From Candidatus Omnitrophota bacterium (GTDB lineage: Bacteria > Omnitrophota > Omnitrophia > Omnitrophales > Aquincolibacteriaceae): DNA of 62,825 bases. The stretch lies in the NCBI GenBank assembly GCA_903884815.1, contig CAISGE010000071.1, positions 1-62,825 of the forward strand, given 5' to 3'. Of the stretch, positions 34,055 to 43,760 are shown piece by piece. The notes under the pieces are model-generated. The model worked only from the letters and a program-made list of their open reading frames with translations, made no database searches and was not told the origin of the DNA. Within the stretch, counting starts at the first letter, position 1; each line of letters begins with the position of its first letter. The translations under genes were made by a program, and so were the position numbers.

Positions 34055-35611
34055 TTATTGCCCGCCTCTTCCGCTAACCCCCTCCACCACGCGCTTCTCC
34101 GCTTCCCCACTCCTCGCCGTTTCCGGCGAGCACGGCAGTTGGAGGGTGAACAAACTGCCGATCCCTACCTGGCTTTCAACCCGGATCGAGCCACCGTAAC
34201 GGTGCGTGATCTGCTGAGTCACGAAGAGCCCCAACCCCACCGCCTCGTGCCTCGTCGTATAGAACGGGTTGAAGACCTTGTCCAGATGATCCGCCGGAAT
34301 CCCCTTGCCCGTATCCGAGCACGTGATCTCAAGGAGCCCTTCCTCACGGAGGTACTTCATTTCCACCACGATTTTTCCTTCCGAGCCCACCGCCTCTACC
34401 GCGTTCAAAAGCAGATTGAGGAAGATCTCCCGGATCTCCTGGATATTCGCATGATAACGCGGAAGCTCCGGATCCAGATTCCTCGTGATCTCGATCTTGT
34501 CAAGGGACGCCTGATACGCCAAAAGCGCGAGCGTCTCATCCAACACTTTTTCGAGAGAAACCCACTCCTGGGGCCCACGGGAGCCCTGAGAATACAGGAG
34601 AAGTTTCCTTGTAATATCGGCCGCCCTTCGCGTTTGCTTCACTATCGTATTGAGGGCCTCCTGAACGTTCGGCTCAAGCTGTTTCGGCCCCTTCTGCATG
34701 AGGAGGACCTGCGCCTTCCCGGAAATGATCGCCAGAGGATTATGGATCTCGTGCGCGATCCCCGCGGCGAGCTTCTCGATCGCGTTCAGTTTGGTCTTCT
34801 GAACCCACTGGGACTGGGAGTCCTGGAGCTCAAAATTCAGCTGCCTCAAACGTTTCACGACCAGGGCATTATGCAGGCAGGGACCGATCACGGCCGCGAA
34901 CTCCCGGAAAAAATGGAAATCGCTTTGATCAAAAACGGTGTCCGGCACGAGCGCTCCGAACGCAAGGATCCCCTCCAGCTCCCCTTTGACAAAAAGCGGG
35001 ATCACCCAGCCCGCCTGCAAAGCATCAAGGTCACAGGCCAAAGCGTTGGCCTCCTGCCAGGAGAGACTTTGGAGAACGGGTCCGCGCATCAAAATGTGCG
35101 GCCCGGTCTGATGGATCATTTTAAGAAGCGGCGTGTCGACCGCGAGCCGGATCTTTTTGGACGCCGAGATCCTCCATCCATAGGCGGAAGCGACCTCAAA
35201 ATTATTCTGTAGCGGATCCGGAACAAGCAACGCCACCGTCTTCAGATGCAGGACTTCCCCAAAGGTGTTCACCACCAGATTCGCGATCTCCTGAAGATCG
35301 AGATTGACCGCCAAGTCGCCCGCCAGGTCCATCAGTGTCATTTGCGCGTAGGTTTTTTTATGGAAGAAATACTTTTCGAGGAGCTTCTTGATCAGGCGTT
35401 CGATAGCCTTATGGGCCACCACAAAGATCAGGGTCATCACAAAGATCGGAAGCAACGGGTGGTGAACCCAGGCCGACGCCCCGGAGGCCGGGACCAGGAG
35501 CGGAAGGAAATAAGCGGCCAAAGCCCCCAGAAAGAAAAGAACGAGAGCGACAAGGCTCTTTTTGAGAAGCGTTTTCGGAGTTCTCACGTGAGAAAACGCG
35601 GTTTTTTTCAA
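34055..35611 (-). CDS. Membrane-anchored GAF histidine kinase
   Basis: The 518-residue protein has two N-terminal membrane segments (KKSLVALVLFFLGALAAYFL; HPLLPIFVMTLIFVVAHKAI), a GAF domain (residues ~90-270), a HisKA segment with IEKLAAGIAHEIHNPLAII (the phospho-accepting His), and an HATPase_c domain (LNLLLNAVEAVG, CSDTGKGIPADHL, GLGLFVTQQI). I place the start at a TTG (35611) with AGGAAA upstream, 19 bases after the ileS stop. The frame extends to 35758, but that part lies inside ileS and has no homologous features. It probably phosphorylates the response regulator that follows. Confidence 0.88.
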   Translation of the reverse strand: MKKTAFSHVRTPKTLLKKSLVALVLFFLGALAAYFLPLLVPASGASAWVHHPLLPIFVMTLIFVVAHKAIERLIKKLLEKYFFHKKTYAQMTLMDLAGDLAVNLDLQEIANLVVNTFGEVLHLKTVALLVPDPLQNNFEVASAYGWRISASKKIRLAVDTPLLKMIHQTGPHILMRGPVLQSLSWQEANALACDLDALQAGWVIPLFVKGELEGILAFGALVPDTVFDQSDFHFFREFAAVIGPCLHNALVVKRLRQLNFELQDSQSQWVQKTKLNAIEKLAAGIAHEIHNPLAIISGKAQVLLMQKGPKQLEPNVQEALNTIVKQTRRAADITRKLLLYSQGSRGPQEWVSLEKVLDETLALLAYQASLDKIEITRNLDPELPRYHANIQEIREIFLNLLLNAVEAVGSEGKIVVEMKYLREEGLLEITCSDTGKGIPADHLDKVFNPFYTTRHEAVGLGLFVTQQITHRYGGSIRVESQVGIGSLFTLQLPCSPETARSGEAEKRVVEGVSGRGGQ

Positions 35612-35630
35612 AATAGAAAGTTTCCTTTTT

Positions 35631-38465
35631 TTAAACGCCTGTCGCCTTGACGGCCTCGGTACATTTGGGACAGAGAGACGCGTGCTCGGAATTTCCGCCA
35701 AGAGAGGCTGAATAATTCCAGCAACGGACGCATTTGCCACCGTCGGCCTTGGTGACAAGAACCCTCAGTCCGAGTTTCCTCTGGAGGACGGCGGAAAGAC
35801 CTTCTGCGGTCTCCATACCCTCCAGGGCCTTCTTTTCCAGAACAACCTGGGACACGACAAAAACGCGAGCGAGTTCTTTTTCATATCTACCTAGTATTTC
35901 GGCTGATCCGGGATCTTCTGCAGTCAGGAACACCTTCGCCTCAAGCCCCGCCCCGATCGCCCCGGCCTCTCGCTTCTTTTCAAGGAAAGGCGTGACCGCG
36001 TTGCGAACTTCCCGGAGATATTCCCAATCCCGGAACTCTTCACCGGCTTGCTTGCCGTGCGAGACCGGCCAGGCACTCGCGTGAACAGTGAAAACGCCCT
36101 TTTCAAGTTCATAGGATTTCCAGACCTCGTCGGCAGTAAAGGGCAAAATCGGCGCAAGGATCTTCACCAAACGCGAGAGAATCCCGAAAAGCGCAGTCTG
36201 GGCCGAGCGGCGCAGCCAGGCATCGGGAGCCGCAGTATAAAGCGTATCCTTCAGAGCATCCAGATAGTAAGAGCTTAGATCTGCCACGCAGAAGTCGTAG
36301 ACCTCGCGGTAAATCTCATGGAATTCGAAGCGCTCATAAAGGTCGGTGACAGCCGCGACCAACCGATCGACCCGGGCCAGGGCCCAGCGATCGAGGGGGT
36401 GCAGCTTGTCATGAGGCACCGCATGCTTCGCGACATCGAAATCATAAAGGTTCGACAAAAGATAACGGAACGTATTCCGGATCTTGCGGTAGGTATCCAC
36501 CAACTGCTTCAGGATCTCATTGGACAGCCGGACATCGAACTGATAATCGCAGGAAGTGACCCAGAGGCGCAACACGTCCGCACCGAATTCTTTCATGACA
36601 TCCTGAGGCGTCACAACATTGCCCGCGGATTTCGACATCTTCTTCCCCTGCCCGTCCATCACGAACCCGTGCGTCAGAACGCTTTTAAACGGACTTTGAT
36701 CTTCCAACGCTATCGAAGTCGTCAGCGAACTCTGGAACCATCCGCGATGCTGGTCAGAACCTTCTAGATAAAGATCGGCGGGATACTTGAGCCCCGGATG
36801 GCGGCGCAACACCGCTTGGTGGCTCACGCCCGAATCAAACCAGACGTCAATAATATCGGTCTCTTTTTCGAACTCGCCCTGATGACATTTCGGGCATTTC
36901 AGCTCCGCGGGAAGAAAGGCTTCCGCGGGATGCGCGAACCAGGCGTCCGCGCCTTCTTTCTCAAAAAATTCGAGGATTTTCGCCTTGGATTCCTTGACGA
37001 AATGAACGCCGGTACAATGCTTGCAGCGGATGACCGGAATCGGAACGCCCCAATACCTCTGGCGAGACAAACACCACTCCGGCCGTGTCTCCACCATCGC
37101 ACCGATGCGCTTCTTGCCCCAATCCGGGATGAACTGAATGTTCTTGTCGATGGCCCCCTGCATGCGTTTGCGGAGATCCTTGTGATCGATCTTCATGAAC
37201 CACTGCGTCGTCGCGCGGAAAAGGATCGGTTTTTTGCAGCGCCAGCAATGCGGGTAGCTGTGCGGATGATCCTCCTCTTTAAGGAGAAGTCCCTTTTCAT
37301 TTAAAAGCGCGGTGATCTTCGGATTGGCCTTAAAGGCATGTTCTCCCTGGCAAAGGGGAAATTCTGCCGTGAATTTCCCGCGATGATCGACCGGCGAGAG
37401 GATCGGCAGTCCGTTGGCGAGATGCCCATACTTGTAGTCGTCTTCCCCGTGCCCCGGTGCGATATGAACGATCCCGGTACCGTCCTCGCTGGAAACATAA
37501 TCCGCCGTGATAACTTTCCCCTTCCGGTCCAGGAACGGATGCTGATACTCAAGTCCTTCGAGTACCTGCCCGGACTCGGATTGAATGAGGCTGAACCCCG
37601 CGAGATCGATCTTTTCTTTGAGCTTGGGCTCAAGCGCTTTCGCGAAGAGATAGACCTCAAGACCTTTCTGAAACGCCCCGTATTCGAGTTCAGGATGTAC
37701 CGCCGCGCCGACGTTGGCGGGCAGGGTCCACGGCGTGGTGGTCCACACCAGAAGAGAGACCGAACTCCCAGCCGGCAATTTGAAAACTTTTTCGGCGGCG
37801 AGCACCGGGAATTTGACAAAGATCGATTTAGAGACCTTGTCCTCATACTCCAGTTCCGCCTCCGCGAGCGCCGTATCACAATCAAAGCACCAGGGCACCG
37901 GTTTCAGCCGCTGCTCGATAAAACCATCCTCATAAAGCTTGATAAAAGACGCCGCGATCGTCGTCTGATACTCGTAGTTCATCGTCAGATAAGGCTTTTC
38001 CCATTCCCCGAATATCCCGAGCCGCTTAAAGCCTTCTCGCTGCGTCCCCACGAACCTTTCGGCGTACTTGCGCGCCTGCTGGCGAAACTCCACCCGGTCC
38101 ACCTCCTCTTTGCGTTTCCCCATCTCCTTCAGGCAGGCGTGCTCGATGGGAAGACCGTGGCAATCCCAACCCGGCACGTAAAGCGCATCGTGGCCCCGCA
38201 TAGTCTGGTATTTCACGATGAGGTCTTTGAGGACCTTGTTAAGGGCATGCCCGATATGGATGTGTCCATTCGCGTAAGGGGGCCCGTCATGGAGCACATA
38301 TTTGGGCTTCCCCGCCGACTTCGCGCGTATGGCGAGGTACACCCCGTCCGCTTCCCAGGATTTGAGCATCTCCGGCTCACGCTGAGCCAGATTCGCTTTC
38401 ATGGGAAAGCTTGTCTGCGGTAGATTGAGCGTGTCTTTATAATTTTTAGGTTCAGTCATATTCAT
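35631..38465 (-). CDS. ileS: Isoleucyl-tRNA synthetase
   Basis: The 944-residue class I synthetase carries [15 protein letters not shown] (HIGH), WDCHGLPIE, the editing domain, [22 protein letters not shown] (KMSKS) and a C-terminal zinc site [13 protein letters not shown]...CPKCTEAV. The length is normal for the bacterial type with the zinc finger. The start may be 38465 or the second Met at 38459; no clear Shine-Dalgarno sequence is visible because a heptamer repeat array lies upstream. A histidine kinase gene follows after 19 bases. Confidence 0.96.
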   Translation of the reverse strand: MNMTEPKNYKDTLNLPQTSFPMKANLAQREPEMLKSWEADGVYLAIRAKSAGKPKYVLHDGPPYANGHIHIGHALNKVLKDLIVKYQTMRGHDALYVPGWDCHGLPIEHACLKEMGKRKEEVDRVEFRQQARKYAERFVGTQREGFKRLGIFGEWEKPYLTMNYEYQTTIAASFIKLYEDGFIEQRLKPVPWCFDCDTALAEAELEYEDKVSKSIFVKFPVLAAEKVFKLPAGSSVSLLVWTTTPWTLPANVGAAVHPELEYGAFQKGLEVYLFAKALEPKLKEKIDLAGFSLIQSESGQVLEGLEYQHPFLDRKGKVITADYVSSEDGTGIVHIAPGHGEDDYKYGHLANGLPILSPVDHRGKFTAEFPLCQGEHAFKANPKITALLNEKGLLLKEEDHPHSYPHCWRCKKPILFRATTQWFMKIDHKDLRKRMQGAIDKNIQFIPDWGKKRIGAMVETRPEWCLSRQRYWGVPIPVIRCKHCTGVHFVKESKAKILEFFEKEGADAWFAHPAEAFLPAELKCPKCHQGEFEKETDIIDVWFDSGVSHQAVLRRHPGLKYPADLYLEGSDQHRGWFQSSLTTSIALEDQSPFKSVLTHGFVMDGQGKKMSKSAGNVVTPQDVMKEFGADVLRLWVTSCDYQFDVRLSNEILKQLVDTYRKIRNTFRYLLSNLYDFDVAKHAVPHDKLHPLDRWALARVDRLVAAVTDLYERFEFHEIYREVYDFCVADLSSYYLDALKDTLYTAAPDAWLRRSAQTALFGILSRLVKILAPILPFTADEVWKSYELEKGVFTVHASAWPVSHGKQAGEEFRDWEYLREVRNAVTPFLEKKREAGAIGAGLEAKVFLTAEDPGSAEILGRYEKELARVFVVSQVVLEKKALEGMETAEGLSAVLQRKLGLRVLVTKADGGKCVRCWNYSASLGGNSEHASLCPKCTEAVKATGV

Positions 38466-38467
38466 TA

Positions 38468-38567
38468 GTATGTCGTAAGGTGTACGGCGTAAGGTGTAAA
38501 AACCGAAGCTTGAACCGAAGCCTTGGATTTTTGAGCTCCGTACTCCGTACTCCGTACGCCTTACTCA
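38468..38567. repeat. Inverted array of GTA-NGG-N heptamers, copy 1
   Basis: The left arm has four heptamers from 38468: GTATGTC, GTAAGGT, GTACGGC, GTAAGGT. The right arm (38536-38567) has CTCCGTA three times, then CGCCTTA, the reverse complements of GTACGGA-type units. About 40 bases of different sequence lie between. Transcribed, it would form a long imperfect hairpin between punA and ileS. Confidence 0.75.
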
Positions 38568-38569
38568 TT

Positions 38570-39418
38570 TTAAAACTTTTCAATAGCCTTGGTGATCAAC
38601 TTATCCAGCTTGGGTCCCGCCTCGTTCGCGGTCTTAATAATCTCTTTGATGTCGCAGGGCTCCAAATGGTCCGGATCGCAAGTGTCCGTCACAATGCTTA
38701 ATCCGAGAACCTCCATCCCCATGTGCACGCCCACAATCACTTCCGGCACCGTCGACATCCCAACAAGGTCCGCGCCCCACTGGCGCATCATGCGGTATTC
38801 GGCGCGCGTCTCAAGGCAGGGGCCGGTCACTCCGATATAAACGCCGCGGTTCACGGGCACCTTGACCTCCTGCGAGGCCTGCGCCGTCAGATCGATCAGC
38901 CGTTTCGAATAGGGCTCGTACATGTCCGGGAAACGCGGCCCGAGCTTGTTCTCGTTGGGGCCCACAAGCGGGTTCACGCCCATGAAATTGATCTGGTCGG
39001 TGATCAGCACGATCTCGCCTTTTTTATAACTCAGATTCAGCCCGCCCGCCGCGTTCGAAACGATGAGCACCTTCGCGCCAAGCTGGCGGAGAACGCGCAC
39101 CCCGAACGTCACCTCGTCAAGCGAGTAACCTTCATAAAAATGGAACCGGCCTTCCATCGCCGCGATCTTCTTCCCCGAAAGTTCCCCGAGCACGAGCTGC
39201 CCCTTGTGCGACTCGACGGTCGATTCCGGAAAATGCGGCAGTTTGTCATAGGTCAGGACGGTTTCGGCCTTGATGCGCCCCGCGAGATTCCCGAGTCCGG
39301 TGCCGAGCACCAGCGCGATCTCCGGCACAAAATCCGTTTGCTTCCGGATCGCCGCGACGCAGGCGTCGATCTTTTTCAAGAGTGAACTCTGAGGTTTCTG
39401 TGTGCGCTTCATGGCCAT
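38570..39418 (-). CDS. punA: Purine nucleoside phosphorylase (inosine/guanosine type)
   Basis: The 282-residue protein matches the trimeric PNP family: IALVLGTGLGNLAGRI, HFPESTVESHKGQLVLG, MEGRFHFYEGYS, VSNAAGGLN, GVYIGVTGPCLETRAEYRMM, DLVGMSTVPEVIVGVHMGM and SIVTDTCDP. It splits purine nucleosides with phosphate for salvage. The start at 39418 has GGAGG eight bases before it; the longer frame overlaps the YggT gene. Its stop lies within a few bases of the heptamer array. Confidence 0.94.
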   Translation of the reverse strand: MAMKRTQKPQSSLLKKIDACVAAIRKQTDFVPEIALVLGTGLGNLAGRIKAETVLTYDKLPHFPESTVESHKGQLVLGELSGKKIAAMEGRFHFYEGYSLDEVTFGVRVLRQLGAKVLIVSNAAGGLNLSYKKGEIVLITDQINFMGVNPLVGPNENKLGPRFPDMYEPYSKRLIDLTAQASQEVKVPVNRGVYIGVTGPCLETRAEYRMMRQWGADLVGMSTVPEVIVGVHMGMEVLGLSIVTDTCDPDHLEPCDIKEIIKTANEAGPKLDKLITKAIEKF

Positions 39419-39422
39419 AAGA

Positions 39423-39725
39423 TCATCCTCCCCCAAATTGATAAGCGAGCCTCATCAAAACCGTGACGAGGATCTTGTCAGTAATAAAAAGCATAAAAAA
39501 GGCAACCATCGGTGAAAGATCCAGCATCCCGATCGTCAGAGGCAACCGTCGCAAGGGCGCCAGGATCGGGTCCGTCACCTGGATCAGGAACTGGACGGGT
39601 CCTGAAAAAGGATCTATAGGAATCCAGGAAATAATGATCCGGGCGAAAAGAAGCCAGTAAAGAAGAGTGCAGATCCCGTGGACCAACAGCGCCAAACCCT
39701 GAAAAATGATTCCAATTGCAAACAT
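39423..39725 (-). CDS. YggT-family membrane protein
   Basis: The 100-residue protein has two membrane regions, a typical YggT centre (LLFARIIISWIPIDPFSGPVQFLIQVTDPILAPLRRLPL) and a C-terminal helix. GAGGGGG precedes the start. YggT proteins are small inner-membrane proteins often found next to proC and yggS, as here. They have been linked to osmotic tolerance and to cell division or protein placement at the division site in some bacteria, but the biochemical role is not settled. Confidence 0.9.
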   Translation of the reverse strand: MFAIGIIFQGLALLVHGICTLLYWLLFARIIISWIPIDPFSGPVQFLIQVTDPILAPLRRLPLTIGMLDLSPMVAFFMLFITDKILVTVLMRLAYQFGGG

Positions 39726-39825
39726 TTAGAAGCCCCCTCGATCACCTGTCATAACTACAATCAAATAGTTCCGCTTAGTTTGTGGCGCAACGGTCAACGA
39801 GCAACGAAAAGCTTTCACGTTGTGC

Positions 39826-40635
39826 TTACTTTCGCAATTCCCGACTCCGCCGCATCGCCGCCGCCAAAGCAGATTGAAAGATCTTTCCGAATTTTTTCTT
39901 ATTCAAAGTTTTAAGAGCGGCCTCCGTGGTCCCCTTTTTAGAAGTCACCATCTTGCGGAGTTCCCCGCACGACACCTCGGAATCCTTGGCCACAAGCGCG
40001 GCGCCCAAGCCCGTCTGAACCGCCAGTGTCGCGGCCACGCTGCGCGGCAGCCCCTGTTTCACACCGAAATCCTCCAGAAGCTCCATGAGATGAAAAAAAT
40101 AAGCCGGCCCGCTGCCGCTTAGGGCCGTTACAAGATCGAGCGTCTTTTCTGGCAGCATCGCAACCTCCCCACATCCTGAAAAAAGAGCGGCCGCAAAAGA
40201 AAGCCATTTCTTATTCTTCCCGCAAACAACAGTCATGGACGCTCCGGCCTTCGCGCCAAGATTGGGCATCGCCCGGACGATCACGGCGTTCCGGCCAATC
40301 GCCTTCCCGATTTTTTCCATTGTCAGTCCGGCCAGGATCGAGATCACCCCCTGCCCCGGTTTAAAGAACACCTTATATTCCTGAGCAAAGAGCAAAAAGT
40401 CCTGCGGCTTGATCGCCAGCAACACCACGTCCGTCTTTTTTATGAGGTCCGGGACCGACGCGGCGACTGCCACGTGATGCTTCTTGGAAAAACTGCGGGC
40501 CTTCGCCAAATCCTTGTCATAGACCCAGACGCGGGACGGGACCGTAAGGCGTCTGGCCAGAACCCCTTCCAGGATCGAAACGCCCATATTTCCAACACCG
40601 ATCAATCCGATCTTGCAAGACGACAACTTTTTCAT
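39826..40635 (-). CDS. proC: Pyrroline-5-carboxylate reductase
   Basis: The 269-residue protein has the NADPH-binding IGLIGVGNMGVSILEGVL, DVVLLAIKPQDFLLFA, IVRAMPNLGAKAGASMT and the C-terminal LSGSGPAYFFHLMELLEDFGVKQGL plus TSKKGTTEAALKTL, all standard for ProC. It reduces pyrroline-5-carboxylate to proline. It overlaps the yggS gene as ATGA. Confidence 0.94.
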   Translation of the reverse strand: MKKLSSCKIGLIGVGNMGVSILEGVLARRLTVPSRVWVYDKDLAKARSFSKKHHVAVAASVPDLIKKTDVVLLAIKPQDFLLFAQEYKVFFKPGQGVISILAGLTMEKIGKAIGRNAVIVRAMPNLGAKAGASMTVVCGKNKKWLSFAAALFSGCGEVAMLPEKTLDLVTALSGSGPAYFFHLMELLEDFGVKQGLPRSVAATLAVQTGLGAALVAKDSEVSCGELRKMVTSKKGTTEAALKTLNKKKFGKIFQSALAAAMRRSRELRK

Positions 40636-41324
40636 GTAGGGATCTCCCGCGGAAAAATTAAAGAGCCAATTCTAAGCATATTTGCGCCTTCTTCAATAGC
40701 TATTCTGTAATCGGAAGACATGCCCATGGAAAGGATGCCCCAGGACTGCTGAGGGAATTTCCCTTTCAGATCTTCCAGGAGTTCCCGCGTCTTACGAAAA
40801 CACTCGCGGATCCTCTTCTCATTCTCTGTCATGGGGCCGATCGCCATGAGGCCTTGGATCTTCACCCGAGGCCTGTCGGGCATTTGGCGAATAAAATCAT
40901 CCACCGCGGCGGGATCCAACCCGAATTTGCTTTCCTCTCCGGCCATATTCACCTGGACCAGGCAAGGAACTTCGCGGATCCCCTTCGCGATCGCCTGTTT
41001 CTCGAGCGCGTCCGCGAGCGCCAGACGGTCCAGCGAATGGATGAGTGAAACACGGCCGATCACGTGCTTTACTTTATTGGTTTGAAGATGCCCGATCAAA
41101 TGCCAGCGAATGTCCTGCGGAAGAAGATCCTTTTTCTCATCCCACTCCTGGACCCGGTTCTCCCCAAAATCGCGCTCGCCCGCCTGATACGCTTCAAGGA
41201 TCCGCGCAGGCTCCACCGTTTTCGTCACGATCACAAGGCGGACACTTTCGGAGCTCCGACCCGTCCCCTGCGTGATTTCCCCGATAGATTTTCTGAGGGT
41301 CTGAATACTGGCAGCGATCGTCAT
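40632..41324 (-). CDS. yggS: YggS-family pyridoxal-phosphate homeostasis protein
   Basis: The 230-residue protein matches the PLP-binding TIM barrel of YggS/PROSC: LVIVTKTVEPARILEAYQAG (the PLP-binding Lys), DFGENRVQEWDEK, WHLIGHLQTNKV, QVNMAGEESKFGL, GLMAIGP, and LSMGMSSDYRIAIEEGANMLRIG. It binds PLP but has no known enzyme activity; it tunes free PLP. It overlaps both neighbours by four bases, in the classic yggS-proC-yggT order. Confidence 0.94.
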   Translation of the reverse strand: MTIAASIQTLRKSIGEITQGTGRSSESVRLVIVTKTVEPARILEAYQAGERDFGENRVQEWDEKKDLLPQDIRWHLIGHLQTNKVKHVIGRVSLIHSLDRLALADALEKQAIAKGIREVPCLVQVNMAGEESKFGLDPAAVDDFIRQMPDRPRVKIQGLMAIGPMTENEKRIRECFRKTRELLEDLKGKFPQQSWGILSMGMSSDYRIAIEEGANMLRIGSLIFPREIPT

Positions 41325-42346
41325 AAAACTCGGGAGAGTGGAGGGACAAGAGCGGCGGGAGCCTCGGTTTTGGCGTCCTCCGCCGCCGGGCTTCCTTCAT
41401 CCGGTGCTATTTTTTTCATCAGGTCGAAGAGCTCGATCACTTTTCCGCGATCCACAAAGAATACCGTATCTTCCCCTTCCCGAAGACCATAATACGCATT
41501 GTGCTCGGGAACCTCATTTCCAAAATGGAAGTTCTCCGTCTTCACGCCTTCCCCTTCGACCCGGATCCTGTCGTGGATCATGAAGAACCCGAGCTCGGCC
41601 CGGGATTTCTTATTGCTATCCAGAAACTCTTTGACGTGAAGGTTCTGAAGCGTCGTGAGCACGGCATACATCACTCCGGCGGGCACCTTTTGTCCAAACT
41701 TCGCAACAGGCTCAAACCAGTACCAATCGGGGCCGTCTTTTCTAAATTGATAACTGTGCTCCCCCATTTCCACGGTGATTTTCCGGTATGTCTCCGGCGC
41801 GGCGCGAAAGATCCGCTTTTCCCGCAACCCGTAAACACTTTGCCGGAATACGGATTTCATCTCGGACGATAAGAGAAAATACCCGCGCTCTTCAGCCCAG
41901 CGGGCGTAGAACGCCTTTCCGACGGGAACCTTCATCCCGATGAGAAGCGTAGCCGTTTTTTTCTCAGCCAAACCCAAGGTGATCTCCATGTCAGGGCTAG
42001 CCAACCCGTACTCGGCCCATTCTTTTTCAGACCGCAGACGAGGCTGCCGGGATGCCAATCGCGCCGTCGCGGCCAGACCTTCCAGGATCCCGGATTCTGC
42101 CGGATACCGGACCGGAACCTCCAAAAACCAGGAGCCGTCCTTTTTTTGGAGTTCGATCTGAGTTTTCTGAGTATTGTCGCGAAGCGCGATACGATCGATC
42201 GTATCATTTTGTGAAAGGGTCACATTCCGGTTCACTTCGTCCGGAATAGTCTTCAGAGACTCTTTGGCTAACCGCACTTGGAAGAGATAGACGGCGGCGG
42301 CGAATACAAAAATAAGGATAAAAGCAAGCGTCCGGACTAACTTCAT
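41321..42346 (-). CDS. DUF4340-domain membrane-anchored protein of the Gld-type ABC locus
   Basis: The 341-residue protein has one N-terminal membrane anchor (LAFILIFVFAAAVYLFQV) and an extracytoplasmic domain with the DUF4340 repeat pattern (IDRIALR...WFLEVPVRYPAE...EYGLASPDMEITL...RIFRAAPETYRKITVE...FFVDRGKVIELF). A Pro/Ala-rich tail ends it. Members occur directly downstream of gldA/F/G-like ABC genes in many phyla. It is probably an accessory part of that transporter. The start is the ATG at 42346; the frame can be extended to a TTG three codons earlier. Confidence 0.8.
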   Translation of the reverse strand: MKLVRTLAFILIFVFAAAVYLFQVRLAKESLKTIPDEVNRNVTLSQNDTIDRIALRDNTQKTQIELQKKDGSWFLEVPVRYPAESGILEGLAATARLASRQPRLRSEKEWAEYGLASPDMEITLGLAEKKTATLLIGMKVPVGKAFYARWAEERGYFLLSSEMKSVFRQSVYGLREKRIFRAAPETYRKITVEMGEHSYQFRKDGPDWYWFEPVAKFGQKVPAGVMYAVLTTLQNLHVKEFLDSNKKSRAELGFFMIHDRIRVEGEGVKTENFHFGNEVPEHNAYYGLREGEDTVFFVDRGKVIELFDLMKKIAPDEGSPAAEDAKTEAPAALVPPLSRVL

Positions 42347-42373
42347 GACGTCCAAATCTCAATAGTTTGGGCT

Positions 42374-42414
42374 GTCATGATTACCTTCAGATTTAAATTA
42401 ATGAGAATCATGAC
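42374..42414. repeat. Hairpin between the GldG-like and DUF4340 genes, possible diverged relative of the palindromic element
   Basis: GTCATGATT (42374-42382) and AATCATGAC (42406-42414) are perfect inverted repeats. The interior, ACCTTCAGATTTAAATTAATG, is similar to the interior of hairpin 4 in copies A and B. The right arm includes the stop codon of the GldG-like gene. It could act as a processing or termination structure; no T-run follows. Confidence 0.45.
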
Positions 42415-43760
42415 GTTTTTGAACGGATCAGGAGATAGATTCCCCCGACGGCTAGGAAAAAAAACGGGTAAACGCCGATCAAAACAAACATCAGCTGCGC
42501 CCGGTGCGGCGTATCCAGAAGCAGCGGTTTAAACCGGAGCTCCGGGCGTTTCACATCCATAAAACGGTCATCACTCGCGAGCCAACGGATCATATTCAGA
42601 CCGAACTCCTTGTTGCCGGAGAGGCTCAGGTAACCGTTCGTCAGAAAATCCCCATCCCCGACCACGATCATCCGACCTCCTACGGCCTGTTTCCGCTCCA
42701 CCGCCACCGCGACCGAAAGAGGCCCGGCAATATCCGTTTTCATATCAAAAACAGCCGTTCCGTTCTCCATTCCGGGGAGATCGCTCTCGGCCCAACTCCC
42801 CTCACCGGTCAGGGCAAGCGGCATCACCTCAAGACCCGGGGTGACATCCGTGGAAGGCTGTACCGTCCGCACCAGCGGAAAAAAAGTGGCCTGTTTCATA
42901 CTCTTGGCGACAGGGTGCGTCACCAGATAACGGCTCACCAGCGGCATCAAGAAATCCCCGCCGACCATGCGGCTCTTCTTATCCACGATCACGTTCTGTC
43001 CGAGCGCCACACCATATTTTCTGACATACTCGATAAAGGCCTGGCCCGCGCCCGGATCCATGGGATCGATCAGTAAAAGGACACCCTTCCCGGCATTAAA
43101 AGCCTTATCAAGATCCGCGAACTCTTCCGGCGTCAGATCCCAGCGGGGCCCCCCCACGACGACCACCTGGCAAGCGTCAGGCACATGATCGCGGGTTAGC
43201 ACAATCGCGTGGATCTTGGCGTTATAGCCCTGGAGCGTGTCCCGGAATTGAAGATACCCGCCCGTGGCCTCATCCTCGAGGACAACTTCCCCGTGCCCCG
43301 TCACAAAGCAGACATCAAGGTCCTTGGGGTGAAGAAGTCGCAGGAACGCGTTCGTAAAGCCCTCTTCCGTCGGCGCGACCAAACGCTCTTCACGATCGCC
43401 GGAACGGAAGATCACCGTCTTGGAGTCCGTGACATTGAACTTGCGTGCCAATTGCGGCCGGCGATTCGGGTCATAAAAGTCATAATGAAATTCCGGGTGG
43501 TGACGGCGGCATTCCTTTAGAAAAATCTCGAGACCCTGTCGCGCGGGATCATCTTGTTGAAAAAAAAGAAGCGTGTCGATCTTCTGCCCTTTCAGGTCCC
43601 GCAATACGCCGAGGGTCGACTGTGGCAGAGAATAGATCTTATCCTGCGTCATGTCCCACCGTTCGTGGAATGGCTGGATCACGATATAGACCAGCGCGAT
43701 CGTCGCCAGAAGGATCGCCGCCTCGAACAGAATCTGGAATTTCAGAAAGAATTGGCGCAT
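42408..43760 (-). CDS. GldG-like ABC transporter auxiliary protein
   Basis: The 450-residue protein has an N-terminal membrane segment (FQILFEAAILLATIALVYIV), a long extracytoplasmic part of the ABC_transp_aux family (TQDKIYSLPQSTLGVLRDLKG, VCFVTGHGE, GVLLLIDPMDPGAG) and a C-terminal membrane segment (LMFVLIGVYPFFFLAVGGIYLL) followed by RSK. These proteins partner a GldF-type permease. GldG is needed for gliding in Bacteroidetes, but homologues are widespread in non-gliders, so motility should not be assumed. It overlaps the permease gene as TGATG. Confidence 0.87.
   Translation of the reverse strand: MRQFFLKFQILFEAAILLATIALVYIVIQPFHERWDMTQDKIYSLPQSTLGVLRDLKGQKIDTLLFFQQDDPARQGLEIFLKECRRHHPEFHYDFYDPNRRPQLARKFNVTDSKTVIFRSGDREERLVAPTEEGFTNAFLRLLHPKDLDVCFVTGHGEVVLEDEATGGYLQFRDTLQGYNAKIHAIVLTRDHVPDACQVVVVGGPRWDLTPEEFADLDKAFNAGKGVLLLIDPMDPGAGQAFIEYVRKYGVALGQNVIVDKKSRMVGGDFLMPLVSRYLVTHPVAKSMKQATFFPLVRTVQPSTDVTPGLEVMPLALTGEGSWAESDLPGMENGTAVFDMKTDIAGPLSVAVAVERKQAVGGRMIVVGDGDFLTNGYLSLSGNKEFGLNMIRWLASDDRFMDVKRPELRFKPLLLDTPHRAQLMFVLIGVYPFFFLAVGGIYLLIRSKTS

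Noticed and set aside
34016..35212. Plus-strand frame of 398 codons opposite the histidine kinase
   Set aside because: The minus strand encodes an obvious kinase with HisKA and HATPase motifs; the opposite frame is Arg/Asp/Leu-rich and shows no family features.
35611..35758. Extended start of the histidine kinase inside ileS
   Set aside because: The extra 49 residues read through the ileS zinc-finger codons; a TTG with a ribosome site lies just after the ileS stop.
37338..38423. Plus-strand frame of 361 codons opposite ileS
   Set aside because: A shadow of the highly conserved isoleucyl-tRNA synthetase gene.
38466..38569. T-box or other leader RNA upstream of ileS
   Set aside because: The gap is filled by the heptamer array; no T-box sequence or specifier loop is visible.
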